This document shows, piece after piece, positions 42,199 to 50,158 of a stretch of DNA of 64,000 nt; within the stretch, counting starts at the first letter, position 1; each line of letters opens with the position of its first letter. A model generated the notes under the pieces. That model ran no database searches and was not told where the DNA came from. It saw only the letters and a program-made list of their open reading frames with translations. The DNA is from Nocardioides houyundeii (lineage in GTDB: Bacteria > Actinomycetota > Actinomycetes > Propionibacteriales > Nocardioidaceae): NCBI RefSeq assembly GCF_002865585.1, contig NZ_CP025581.1, positions 3,100,001 to 3,164,000 of the forward strand. The letters run 5' to 3'. A program made the translations under genes and the position numbers.

Positions 42199-43164
42199 AT
42201 GCTCGTGACCCCTCCCGCGCCCTCCTCCGCGTCCCGCCACGGGACGTCGGGCACCCGGGCGCGCCGTCGCAACCGCGAGGTCGAGCCGGTCGTCTACGAC
42301 TTCCGCCGACCCATCCAGCTCTCCCGCGAGCACTCCAGGATCCTGCAGCTGGGCTTCGACAGCTTCGCCCGTCAGGCCACCGGGGTCTTCACCTCCTGGC
42401 TGCGCACCGTCTGCTCGGTGCAGCTGCTCTCGATCAACCAGGTCAGCTACGACGACTACATCGACTCCCTGCACGCGCCGACCTACCTGATGAAGCTCTC
42501 GGCAGAGCCGATGACCGGCCTCGCCATGCTGGAGGTGCCGCTGGCGGCCACCATGAGCTGCATCGACCACATGCTCGGCGGGCCGGGGTCGGACAAGCAG
42601 CCGATCCGCCCCCTCACCGAGATCGAGGGCAACGTGCTCTCGGGCCTGATCGAGCGGCTGCTCAGCGAGATGCGCTACGGGTTGGCCGCGATCGCCGACT
42701 TCGAGCTGGCCCCCCAGGGCATCGAGTACAGCCCCCAGTTCGCCCAGATCGCCGGTGCCGCCGACGTAATGGTGGTGGTCAACTTCGACCTCCGCATCGG
42801 CGACGGAGCGCACCACCTCAGCGTCTGCCTGCCGTTCAACGGGCTGCTCCCCCACCTGGCCAAGGCGGCTGCACCGGCACCGGTCTCCGACCGCGAGCTG
42901 GCCAAGCGCGAGCAGGCGGCGGAGGTGCTGCGCCGGCAGTTCGCGCAGGTGCCCGTCGAGGTCAACGTGCGGCTACGAGCCACCCGCCTGCACCCCGACG
43001 CACTGGGGGCCCTGCGCATCGGGGACGTGGTGCGCCTGGCGCACCCCGCCTCAGCCCCGCTCGACGTCTGCGTCGACGACACGACGTTCGCCCATGCCAC
43101 CGCGGGGGCCAAGGGCCCCCGTCTCGCCGCCCTGATCGTGGGCGCACCCAAGGAGACCCGATGA
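42199..43164 (+). CDS. fliM: Flagellar motor switch protein FliM
   Basis: The 321-residue frame contains the FliM middle domain from RREVEPVVYDFRRPIQLSREHSRILQLGFDSFARQATGVFTSWLRTVC. It continues through YDDYIDSLHAPTYLMKLSAEPMTGLAMLEVPLAATMSCIDHMLGGPG and LTEIEGNVLSGLIERLLSEMRYGLA to a C-terminal SpoA domain (VEVNVRLRATRLHPDALGALRIGDVVRLAHP). The N-terminal EIDALL-type CheY-binding motif of enteric FliM is not visible; instead there is a basic stretch (SRHGTSGTRARRRNRE). GTG 42208 may be the true start because of the promoter position. It forms the C ring with FliG and FliN. Confidence 0.93.
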   Translation: MLVTPPAPSSASRHGTSGTRARRRNREVEPVVYDFRRPIQLSREHSRILQLGFDSFARQATGVFTSWLRTVCSVQLLSINQVSYDDYIDSLHAPTYLMKLSAEPMTGLAMLEVPLAATMSCIDHMLGGPGSDKQPIRPLTEIEGNVLSGLIERLLSEMRYGLAAIADFELAPQGIEYSPQFAQIAGAADVMVVVNFDLRIGDGAHHLSVCLPFNGLLPHLAKAAAPAPVSDRELAKREQAAEVLRRQFAQVPVEVNVRLRATRLHPDALGALRIGDVVRLAHPASAPLDVCVDDTTFAHATAGAKGPRLAALIVGAPKETR

Positions 43165-43982
43165 ACCCGCAGCCCGACACCGTGCTCGCCGTGGCGGCCG
43201 CGACCGCCGCCGCCGCGGTGCTCCCCGCCGCCAGCCCGCTGAGCGCCGTGGGCGCGCAGCCCGGCAACGAGCACGTGACGGCCGCCTTCGCCGGCGCCGC
43301 CATCGCCCCCCTGGAGGGTCCCGACGGCGCCGTGCACCACCGGGTCGCGGTCCTGGTGGGCGAGGACCTGGTCCGCGCGCTGGCCGAGAGCCCGCTGGGC
43401 GGGCTGGACCTGGCCGCGGCCACCCAGCCGGCCATCGACGCGGCCGCCCAGGTGCTGGGCATGATCGCCGGCGCCGCCCACCAGGTCGAGCTCGACCTGG
43501 TGGTCGCCGACCTGGGCGGGAGCTTCACCGCCGTACCGCTGGTGGGCCAGGGGATCGACGCCGCGGTGCTGATGAGCGACTCGCTGCTCGTCGCCGCCGT
43601 CGAGGACCCGGTGAGCGCCGCCGCGCACTTCGCCGCCGCCCCCGTGGCCGCGCCCGCTCCGGCCGCTCCCGCGGCCCCGGCGCAGGCACCGGACGTCCGG
43701 CCGGCGGGCTTCCCCGTCCAGACCAGCGCCGTGCCCAACCGCGGCATCGAGATGCTCGCCGGCGTCGACATGGAGGTGACCGTGGAGCTCGGCCGCACCC
43801 GGATGCCGGTCCGCGACCTGCTCGCCCTGGCACCAGGGGTGGTGCTGGAGCTGGACCGCGCCGCCGACGGCCCCGCCGACCTGCTGGTCAACGGGCGCCT
43901 CATCGCCCGCGGGGAGGTGGTGGTGGTCGACGAGGACTTCGGCCTGCGGATCACCGAGATCCTCGACGACACGGGCGCCTGA
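43161..43982 (+). CDS. fliN: Flagellar motor switch protein FliN with N-terminal CheC-like region
   Basis: This 273-residue protein ends in a standard FliN SpoA domain at about 195-270 (IEMLAGVDMEVTVELGRTRMPVRDLLALAPGVVLELDRAADGPADLLVNGRLIARGEVVVVDEDFGLRITEIL). The first 160 residues resemble a CheC/FliY-type module (HHRVAVLVGEDLVRALAESPLGGLDLAAATQPAIDAAAQVLGMIAG), joined by an Ala/Pro linker. In FliY this module dephosphorylates CheY. Here the E-x-x-N pair appears lost, so a structural role is more likely. ATG 43161 overlaps fliM. Confidence 0.92.
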   Translation: MNPQPDTVLAVAAATAAAAVLPAASPLSAVGAQPGNEHVTAAFAGAAIAPLEGPDGAVHHRVAVLVGEDLVRALAESPLGGLDLAAATQPAIDAAAQVLGMIAGAAHQVELDLVVADLGGSFTAVPLVGQGIDAAVLMSDSLLVAAVEDPVSAAAHFAAAPVAAPAPAAPAAPAQAPDVRPAGFPVQTSAVPNRGIEMLAGVDMEVTVELGRTRMPVRDLLALAPGVVLELDRAADGPADLLVNGRLIARGEVVVVDEDFGLRITEILDDTGA

Positions 43983-43986
43983 GCCC

Positions 43987-44439
43987 GTGCTCGAGCTGAC
44001 GCTGCGCCTGGTCTGCTCCCTCGCCGTGGTGGTGGGGCTGCTGCTGGTGCTGGCCAAGATCGGCCAGCGCCGGTTCCGGGGCAACACCAACGCACTGGTG
44101 CAGGTCGTGCACCGCCAGGCGCTGAGCCGCACCTCGTCCGTCGCCGTGGTCACCGTCGGCAGCCGGGTGCTGGTGCTGGGCACCACAGAGCAGCAGATCC
44201 GGGTGCTCGCCGAGCTGGATCCCGAAGAGCTCCTCGACCACGAGGCGCTGACGCTGACCGAGGAGCCGCCCGGCGTCTCCGACTCCACGTCCGTCCCGAC
44301 TCCTGCGGCTGCACCGGTCGTGACGCCTACGGCCGTGCCGGAGCCGCTCGGCCCGGTCGCGGGCTCGGTGCTCTCCCCCGCCACCTGGCGCCAGGCCCTG
44401 GCCGCGATCTCCTCGGTCACCGCGAGGCGCCCGTCATGA
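43987..44439 (+). CDS. fliO: Flagellar biosynthetic protein FliO
   Basis: This 150-residue protein has one N-terminal transmembrane helix (LRLVCSLAVVVGLLLVLAKIG). The short FliO domain follows (ALVQVVHRQALSRTSSVAVVTVGSRVLVLGTTEQQIRVLAELDPEEL), then a Pro/Thr/Val-rich cytoplasmic tail. FliO assists assembly of the FliP ring in the export gate. Conservation is low, but the hydrophobic helix, domain and place between fliN and fliP agree. The start is GTG 43987 and the stop overlaps fliP (ATGA). Confidence 0.88.
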   Translation: MLELTLRLVCSLAVVVGLLLVLAKIGQRRFRGNTNALVQVVHRQALSRTSSVAVVTVGSRVLVLGTTEQQIRVLAELDPEELLDHEALTLTEEPPGVSDSTSVPTPAAAPVVTPTAVPEPLGPVAGSVLSPATWRQALAAISSVTARRPS

Positions 44440-45302
44440 CCCTGGCGCCACCTCGGCTGCGCACCTGGTGCACGGCCCTGGTCGTCGTGCTCCTGGCGCT
44501 CCTGGCCACCCTGTGCCTGGGCACCGCCGCCGAGGCCGCCCCCCTCCAGACCGCGTCGTACGACGTCTCCGCGGCGGGCCGGCTGCCGACCGCCCCGGAG
44601 GGCCCCAGCGGGCCCGAGGGGCCGAACAGCTCCTCGGTGACCATCGAGCTCGACGGCCTCACCGACAAGCCCAGCACTCCGGTGCTGGTGCTGATCGCGA
44701 TGACGCTGCTCTCGCTGCTGCCCGCGATCCTGCTGACCTGCACCAGCTTCACCAAGATCCTGGTGGTGCTCGGCCTGACCCGCAACGCGCTGGGTCTGCA
44801 GCAGACCCCGAACAACCAGGTGCTCGCCGGCCTCGCCCTGTTCCTGAGCCTGTTCATCATGGGCCCGGTGCTGAGCCAGATGAACGACGTGGGGCTGCAG
44901 CCCTACCTCGACGGCGACAAGACCACCATGGTCGCCATGGAGGACGGCATCGAGCCGCTGCGCGAGTTCATGCTCGACCAGTCCGGCGACGAGGAGCTGA
45001 TGCTGCTCACCAACGTCGCGGGTCGCGACCTGCCCGACGACCGGGCGGACGTGGGGCTGACCACCCTGGTGCCGGCCTTCGTGCTCAGCGAGCTCAAGCA
45101 GGCGTTCATCATCGGCTTCATCATCTTCATCCCCTTCCTGGTCATCGACATCGTGGTCAGCGGGGCCCTGATGGCCCTGGGCATGATGATGATGCCGCCG
45201 GTGATGGTCTCCCTGCCCTTCAAGCTGCTGCTCTTCGTCCTCGTCGACGGCTGGGGGCTGGTCGTCACCTCGCTGGTCTCCAGCTACGGAGGGGTCACAT
45301 GA
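44436..45302 (+). CDS. fliP: Flagellar export gate protein FliP
   Basis: This 288-residue protein begins with a cleavable signal sequence (LRTWCTALVVVLLALLATLCLGTAAEAAP). The FliP core includes VLVLIAMTLLSLLPAILLTCTSFTKILVVLGLTRNALGLQQTPNNQVLAGLALFLSLFIM, and later VLSELKQAFIIGFIIFIPFLVIDIVVSGALMALGMMMMPPVMVSLPFKLLLFVLVDGW. These are the most conserved phrases of the family. FliP forms the pentameric core of the export channel. A proline- and serine-rich spacer follows the signal. It overlaps fliO and fliQ by four bases each. Confidence 0.97.
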   Translation: MTLAPPRLRTWCTALVVVLLALLATLCLGTAAEAAPLQTASYDVSAAGRLPTAPEGPSGPEGPNSSSVTIELDGLTDKPSTPVLVLIAMTLLSLLPAILLTCTSFTKILVVLGLTRNALGLQQTPNNQVLAGLALFLSLFIMGPVLSQMNDVGLQPYLDGDKTTMVAMEDGIEPLREFMLDQSGDEELMLLTNVAGRDLPDDRADVGLTTLVPAFVLSELKQAFIIGFIIFIPFLVIDIVVSGALMALGMMMMPPVMVSLPFKLLLFVLVDGWGLVVTSLVSSYGGVT

Positions 45303-45568
45303 CCGACACCGTCGTCATCGAGATCGCGCTGCGCACCATGCTGGTGGCGCTCAAGCTCTCCGCGCCCATCCTGCTGACCTCGCTGGTCATCGGCTTCACC
45401 ATCTCGCTGTTCCAGTCGATGACCCAGATCCAGGAGTTCACCCTCGCCTTCGTGCCCAAGCTGGTCGGCGTCGGGGTGGCGCTGCTGATCAGCGGCAACT
45501 GGATGCTGCACACCCTGGTGACCTTCACCCTGGACCTCTTCGAGGCGCTGCCCTCGATGCTGGCCTGA
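45299..45568 (+). CDS. fliQ: Flagellar export gate protein FliQ
   Basis: This 89-residue protein has two transmembrane helices (ALKLSAPILLTSLVIGFTISLFQSMTQIQEFTLAFVPKLVGVGVALLISGNWMLHTLVTFTLDLFEALP). The 'QIQExTLxFVPK' centre is the FliQ signature. Four FliQ copies surround the FliP/FliR core. ATG 45299 overlaps the fliP stop; fliR starts 16 bases after it. Confidence 0.96.
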   Translation: MTDTVVIEIALRTMLVALKLSAPILLTSLVIGFTISLFQSMTQIQEFTLAFVPKLVGVGVALLISGNWMLHTLVTFTLDLFEALPSMLA

Positions 45569-45584
45569 GCCCGGGCGGACTCGG

Positions 45585-46349
45585 GTGACCCTCACGATCG
45601 CCGGTCAGGAGCTGATCGCCTACCTGCTCGCCTCGGTGCGCATCGTGGCCTGGCTGGCGATCGTGCCGCCCTTCTCCACCCGCTCGGTGCCCACGATGGC
45701 CAAGGTCGTGCTCTCCCTGGGGCTGGCGTTCGCGGTGGCGCCCGAGCTGGCCGGCGACATCCCGGTGGGTACCTACGAGCTGCTCGTGGTGGCGCTGACC
45801 CAGGTGGTGGTCGGGGCCGGCATGGGGTTCGTGACCTTCCTGCTCTTCCAGGCGATCACCGCCGCCGGCTCGCTGGTCGACGTGTTCGGCGGCTTCGCGC
45901 TGGCCCAGGGCTTCGACCCGCTCGGCATGAACATGAACACGGTCTTCGGCAAGTTCCACCAGCAGCTCGCCACCATGCTGCTCTTCGCCAGCGGCGCGCA
46001 CCTGCTGATCCTGGGCGGCCTGCTCAGCACCTTCGAGCTGCTGCCCCTGGGTGAGCGTCCCGACGTGGCCGGGGCGCCCGGGGTGCTGACCACCGCGTTC
46101 ACGATGTTCTTCGTGACCGCGGTGCAGATCGCGCTGCCGATGATCGCGGTGCTCTTCATCGCCGACCTCGGCCTGGCCCTGCTCACCAAGGTGGCCCCGC
46201 AGCTCAACGCCATCAACGTGATGTTCCCGGCCAAGATCGGCCTGACCCTGCTGCTGCTGGGCCTGTCGTTCCCGGTGCTGCCCGAGGCCATGGACCGACT
46301 GGTCGAGCTGGCCGCCGAGGCGATGGCCACGATCGCGGGCGGGGGGTGA
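45585..46349 (+). CDS. fliR: Flagellar export gate protein FliR
   Basis: This 254-residue protein has about six transmembrane helices. Landmarks are LIAYLLASVRIVAWLAIVPPFSTRSVPTMAKVVLSLGLAFAV, the QVVVGAGMGFVTFLLFQAITAAGSLVDVFGGFALAQGFDP region, and ADLGLALLTKVAPQLNAINVMFPAKIGLTLLLLGLSFPVLP. These match FliR, the fifth strand of the export channel core. The start GTG 45585 is set by alignment. flhB follows seven bases after its stop. Confidence 0.95.
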   Translation: MTLTIAGQELIAYLLASVRIVAWLAIVPPFSTRSVPTMAKVVLSLGLAFAVAPELAGDIPVGTYELLVVALTQVVVGAGMGFVTFLLFQAITAAGSLVDVFGGFALAQGFDPLGMNMNTVFGKFHQQLATMLLFASGAHLLILGGLLSTFELLPLGERPDVAGAPGVLTTAFTMFFVTAVQIALPMIAVLFIADLGLALLTKVAPQLNAINVMFPAKIGLTLLLLGLSFPVLPEAMDRLVELAAEAMATIAGGG

Positions 46350-46356
46350 GCCCGGC

Positions 46357-47505
46357 ATGAGCGGGGAGAAGACCGAGAAGCCCACAGCGCGCAAGAACAA
46401 GGAGAACCGCAAGGAGGGCCAGGTCCCCCGCACCCAGGAGCTGGGCGGCTGGGCCTCGATGCTGCTGGTCGGCATGGCGCTTCCGATGCTGCTGGGTCGC
46501 GAGCTGACCGCGTTGCAGGAGCTGATGGTGACCTGCCTGAACGCCTCGGGCGAGCCCGACCCCGAGGTCGCCCTGCAGCTCATGGGGCAGGGGCTCACCC
46601 ACGTGGCCAAGGCACTGCTGCTGCTCAGCTCGGGGGTGCTCGTGGTGGGCGTGGCCGCCGCGCTGGCCCAGGGCGGGTTCTACCTGGCGACCAAGGCCGT
46701 GAAGCCCAAGTTCTCCAAGCTCAACCCGATCTCCGGCGCCAAGCGGGTCTTCGGGCCCCAGGCGCTGTGGGAGGGGGCCAAGATGCTCCTGAAGAGCTCG
46801 TTGGTCGGGATCCTGGCCTACGCCGTGGTGAAGTCGATGATGCCGATGCTCGGGGGCCTGGTCCCGATCCCGGTGGTGCTCGAGGTCGTCGCCGACGAGG
46901 CGCTCGGACTGATCCGCAACGTGGCGATCGCCGGCCTGGTGATGGCCGCCGCGGACTACATGTTCCAGCGACGCAAGATGGGCAAGCAGACCCGGATGAC
47001 CAAGGAGGAGGTCAAGCAGGAGTACAAGAACACCGAGGGCGACCCGCTGCTCAAGAGCGCGATCCGCTCCCGCCAGCTGGCCACCTCCCGCAACCGGATG
47101 ATGGCCGACGTGGCGACCGCCGACGTGGTGCTGGTCAACCCCACCCACGTGGCGGTGGCACTGCGCTACGAGTCCGAGCGCGGCGGGGCACCGCTGGTGG
47201 TCGCGCGGGGCGCCGGCGCGGTGGCCACCCGGATCCGGGAGGAGGCGGCGGCCCACCGGGTGCCGCTGGTGCGCGACGTACCGCTGGCCCGGGCGCTGCA
47301 CGGGGCCACCAAGGTGGGCCAGGAGATCCCCCCGGAGCTCTTCGGCGCGGTGGCGCAGGTCCTCGCGTTCGTGATCAGCCGACGCACCAGGGGCCACCAC
47401 GGCGGCGAGCACCGCAGCCCCCGGGCCGAGCAGGTGCTGCCCGACGTGCTGCCGGTGGGACGTCGCCGCCGGAATCCCTCAGACCCGCCTCCCCCCGGCC
47501 GATAG
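46357..47505 (+). CDS. flhB: Flagellar export switch protein FlhB
   Basis: This 382-residue protein begins SGEKTEKPTARKNKENRKEGQVPRTQEL, the basic FlhB start, followed by four transmembrane helices. A cytoplasmic domain contains the self-cleaving NPTH motif in ADVVLVNPTHVAVALRYE. It then continues with GAGAVATRIREEAAAHRVPLVRDVPLARALHGATKVGQEIPPELFGAVAQVLAFV. Cleavage at NPTH switches export from hook to filament proteins together with FliK. The last 40 residues are polar and variable. The predicted flhA promoter lies inside the last codons. Confidence 0.96.
   Translation: MSGEKTEKPTARKNKENRKEGQVPRTQELGGWASMLLVGMALPMLLGRELTALQELMVTCLNASGEPDPEVALQLMGQGLTHVAKALLLLSSGVLVVGVAAALAQGGFYLATKAVKPKFSKLNPISGAKRVFGPQALWEGAKMLLKSSLVGILAYAVVKSMMPMLGGLVPIPVVLEVVADEALGLIRNVAIAGLVMAAADYMFQRRKMGKQTRMTKEEVKQEYKNTEGDPLLKSAIRSRQLATSRNRMMADVATADVVLVNPTHVAVALRYESERGGAPLVVARGAGAVATRIREEAAAHRVPLVRDVPLARALHGATKVGQEIPPELFGAVAQVLAFVISRRTRGHHGGEHRSPRAEQVLPDVLPVGRRRRNPSDPPPPGR
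47479..47503 (+). promoter_or_regulatory. Predicted sigma-28 promoter of flhA, inside the flhB 3' end
   Basis: TCAG (47479-47482, context GAATCCCTCAG as at fliC), a 15-base spacer and GCCGAT (47498-47503) overlap the end of flhB. The leader to flhA would be about 73 bases. Confidence 0.68.
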
Positions 47506-47582
47506 GGACCTCGGACGCCAGGACGGTGTCGCCGGTGCCACGGAGGGCGCGCACAGATTGGTGACCCTCGAAAGGCACTGCC

Positions 47583-49637
47583 TTGCCCCTGAAGCGACTG
47601 ACACAGCTGGGTGTCCCGGTCGGCATCGTGCTGATCGTGGTGATGCTCGTCGTGCCGTTGCCGGCGATGGTCCTCGACGTGCTGATCGCCCTGAACATCG
47701 TGGGCGCGCTGCTGGTGCTGATGACGGCGATGTTCGTCTCCCGGCCCCTGGACTTCGCCGCGTTCCCGGCGGTGATCCTGGTGATGACCCTGTTCCGGCT
47801 GGCGCTCAACGTGAGCGCCACCAGGCTGGTGCTCCTGGACGGCTACGCCGGCAAGGTGATCGAGACGTTCGGCCACTTCGTCGTCGGTGGCTCCCTGATC
47901 GTCGGCCTGATCATCTTCGCGATCCTGCTGGTCATCCAGTTCGTGGTCATCACCAACGGTGCCGGCCGGGTCGCGGAGGTCGGCGCCCGGTTCACCCTGG
48001 ACGCGATGCCCGGCAAGCAGATGGCGATCGACGCCGACCTCAACTCGGGCCTGATCAGCGAGGACGAGGCCCGGCGGCGGCGGGCCGAGGTGCACGCCGA
48101 GGCCGACTTCTACGGCGCGATGGACGGTGCCTCCAAGTTCGTCAAGGGCGACGCGGTCGCGGCCATCATCATCACGCTGGTCAACCTCATCGGCGGCTTC
48201 GCGGTCGGCGTCGCGCAGCTGGGGCTGCCGTTCGGCGAGGCCGTGCAGACCTACAGCCTGCTCACCATCGGCGACGGCCTGGTCTCCCAGATCCCCGCCC
48301 TCCTGCTTTCGGTCGCCACCGGCCTCATCGTCACGCGCAACACCGGCGAGGACGACATGGGCTCGGACATCCTGCGCCAGATCGGCGCCAACCAGATGCC
48401 GCTGCGCATCGCCGGCTTCGCCGGGTTCGCGCTCTGCCTGATCCCCGGTCTGCCCAAGATCCCGTTCATCTTCGCCGGCGGGCTGATGCTGCTGGCCTCC
48501 ACCCGGGTGCCGCAGGCGACCGAGGCGTCGACCGAGACCGCCCTGGTGGACGAGGGCCCCTCCCGCGACGACCCCGAGCGGCTGGCCGCGGAGATCCAGG
48601 TCGACCCGCTCGGCCTGGAGCTGTCGGCCGACATCATCGACCTGGTCGACCCCAGCGTGGGAGGCGACCTGCTGGAGCGGGTCAAGGCGCTGCGCCGCAA
48701 GGTCGCCTCCGACATCGGGATCGTGGTGCCCCCGGTCCGCACCCGCGACAACCTCGAGCTGCCCGGCCGCACCTACGCGATCACCCTGTTCGGCATCGAG
48801 GTGGCGCGCGGCGAGGCCCCGTCGGGGCACGTCATGGCGATCGGCGACTACCTCGGCAACCTGCCGGGCCAGGCGACCGTCGAACCGGTCTTCGGGCTGG
48901 AGGCGAAGTGGATCCCCACCGAGCTGCGCAACCAGGCCGAGCTCACCGGCGCCACCGTGGTGGACCGGGCCTCGGTCATCACCACCCACCTCGCCGAGGT
49001 CGTCACCCAGCACGCCGCCCGGCTGCTGGGGCGCGAGGACGTGCGGCTGCTCACCGACGTCATCAAGCGCACCCACCCCGTGGTCATCGAGGAGCTGACC
49101 CCCACCCAGCTCAGCCTGGGCGAGGTGCAGCGGGTGCTGCAGTCGCTGCTCGACGAGAAGATCTCCGTGCGGGACCTGGTGCGCATCTTCGAGGCACTCT
49201 CCCTGCGGGCCTCGGTGTCCAAGGACCTCGACGGTCTCGTGGAGGCGGCCCGCCAGTCCCTGGGCCCGGCCATCGTCGCGCCCTACCTGCAGAGCGGGAA
49301 CGCGCACGTGATCAGCCTCGACCCCCAGCTCGAGCACCGGATGCTGGAGTCGATGCGCGCCACCGAGTCCGGGCCGGTCCTGGCGATGGACCCCGATCTG
49401 GGGCAGCACGTGCTGGTGCAGCTCAACGCGCTGTGCCACGAGGCGGAGAACCGCGACCAGCGCCCGGTGCTGGTGTGCGCGCCGCAGATCCGCGCCGCTC
49501 TGCGCCGCCTGGTGCGCCCCACCCTGGACCGGCTGCCGGTGCTGTCCTACCCAGAGCTCACCGGCAGCGGCCAGGTCCGGTCGGTGGGCACCGTCTCCGG
49601 TGAGCTGAGCCTCGCCCCGACAGGAGTGATCCGATGA
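47583..49637 (+). CDS. flhA: Flagellar export apparatus protein FlhA
   Basis: This 684-residue protein has an N-terminal membrane half with about eight helices (GVPVGIVLIVVMLVVPLPAMVLDVLIALNIVGALLVLMTAMFV; LDFAAFPAVILVMTLFRLALNVSATRLVLL). The FHIPEP region is FTLDAMPGKQMAIDADLNSGLISEDEARRRRAEVHAEADFYGAMDGASKFVKGDA. The cytoplasmic half runs from about 340 to the end and binds export chaperones. The start is TTG 47583 behind GAAAGG; no ATG or GTG in frame gives a family-like N-terminus. FlhA forms the nine-fold export ring. Confidence 0.96.
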   Translation: MPLKRLTQLGVPVGIVLIVVMLVVPLPAMVLDVLIALNIVGALLVLMTAMFVSRPLDFAAFPAVILVMTLFRLALNVSATRLVLLDGYAGKVIETFGHFVVGGSLIVGLIIFAILLVIQFVVITNGAGRVAEVGARFTLDAMPGKQMAIDADLNSGLISEDEARRRRAEVHAEADFYGAMDGASKFVKGDAVAAIIITLVNLIGGFAVGVAQLGLPFGEAVQTYSLLTIGDGLVSQIPALLLSVATGLIVTRNTGEDDMGSDILRQIGANQMPLRIAGFAGFALCLIPGLPKIPFIFAGGLMLLASTRVPQATEASTETALVDEGPSRDDPERLAAEIQVDPLGLELSADIIDLVDPSVGGDLLERVKALRRKVASDIGIVVPPVRTRDNLELPGRTYAITLFGIEVARGEAPSGHVMAIGDYLGNLPGQATVEPVFGLEAKWIPTELRNQAELTGATVVDRASVITTHLAEVVTQHAARLLGREDVRLLTDVIKRTHPVVIEELTPTQLSLGEVQRVLQSLLDEKISVRDLVRIFEALSLRASVSKDLDGLVEAARQSLGPAIVAPYLQSGNAHVISLDPQLEHRMLESMRATESGPVLAMDPDLGQHVLVQLNALCHEAENRDQRPVLVCAPQIRAALRRLVRPTLDRLPVLSYPELTGSGQVRSVGTVSGELSLAPTGVIR

Positions 49638-49879
49638 GCATGAGCCCCCTGCACGGCGGCGTCCTGGGCGGCGCCGCCGTCGTCGCCTCCCCGGCGCTGT
49701 GGCTGTCCCTGGTGGACGGCACCCTGCCGCTGAGCGACGCCCTGACCCGCTACCTGCTGTCGGTGGTGATCTGCTGGGTGGCGCTCAACGTGGTGGCGGC
49801 GATGGTCCTCGTCGAGCCCAGCCCCAAGCCCGCGCGCCAGGAGGCGCACCCCGACCAGGAGACCCCGGCCGGCGCTTGA
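49634..49879 (+). CDS. Small membrane protein coupled to flhA, function unknown
   Basis: This 81-residue protein starts at ATG 49634, overlapping the flhA stop (ATGA), so it is translated with flhA. It has two hydrophobic stretches, GGVLGGAAVVASPALWLSLV and YLLSVVICWVALNVVAAMVLV, separated by DGTLPLSDALTR. A polar C-terminal tail ends PKPARQEAHPDQETPAGA. I know no family match. Its position suggests a part in export or motor assembly, but this is only inferred from coupling. It is the last gene of the motility locus. Confidence 0.65.
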   Translation: MSMSPLHGGVLGGAAVVASPALWLSLVDGTLPLSDALTRYLLSVVICWVALNVVAAMVLVEPSPKPARQEAHPDQETPAGA

Positions 49880-49909
49880 GGTGTCCCCGGGGATCGTCCG
49901 CACATGCAG

Positions 49910-49978
49910 CGACCCGCAGGCCTGCGCCGAGAGTGTCGGGGCGTCCCGGACGGATGAGCTCCGGGGACCTGCGGGTCG
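49910..49978. other. Long-range inverted repeat downstream of the motility locus
   Basis: A perfect 11-base inverted repeat (CGACCCGCAGG, 49910-49920; CCTGCGGGTCG, 49968-49978) encloses 47 GC-rich bases that can fold further. It lies 30 bases after the last flagellar gene and also downstream of the 12-codon minus-strand frame. It could be a terminator for either transcript or a structured RNA end. Confidence 0.45.
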
Positions 49979-50027
49979 GGTGACTGCTGTGGATTCGCCA
50001 GCGCGTCTCAGCGCGGGCTGGTCGCTG

Positions 50028-50066
50028 CTAGCGGGCAGCCACCTCACACATCCGTAAAGACTTCAT
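50028..50066 (-). CDS. Twelve-codon small open reading frame with ideal expression signals
   Basis: On the minus strand ATG 50066 opens a frame encoding MKSLRMCEVAAR, ending in TAG. An ideal ribosome site AAGGAGGT (50077-50084) lies ten bases upstream, inside the purine-rich run GGAAAGGAGGT. A promoter-like pair (-35 TTGGCT, 17-base spacer, -10 TACGGT) predicts a start near 50091 and a leader of about 25 bases. I do not recognise the peptide. It may be a leader peptide or small protein. Its 3' region is GC-rich and can fold (49910-49978). Confidence 0.5.
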   Translation of the reverse strand: MKSLRMCEVAAR

Positions 50067-50097
50067 CTTTCGGACCACCTCCTTTCCGTGTGCCACA

Positions 50098-50126
50098 ACC
50101 GTAGGTCGCGACCGGCCCGCAGCCAA
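50098..50126 (-). promoter_or_regulatory. Predicted housekeeping promoter for the 12-codon frame
   Basis: On the minus strand, TTGGCT (50121-50126), 17 bases, then TACGGT (50098-50103) give a good sigma-70-type promoter in the gap between the pdxH stop and the small frame. It is thus separate from pdxH transcription. Confidence 0.5.
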
Positions 50127-50158
50127 GGGCTTTTTCGCACAACTGGCAGCCGGGTGGT

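Noticed and set aside
10000..49900. Motility locus as a recently acquired genomic island
   Set aside because: There are no integrase, insertion sequences or att repeats, a tRNA gene is not at its border, and base composition looks the same as in the flanks.
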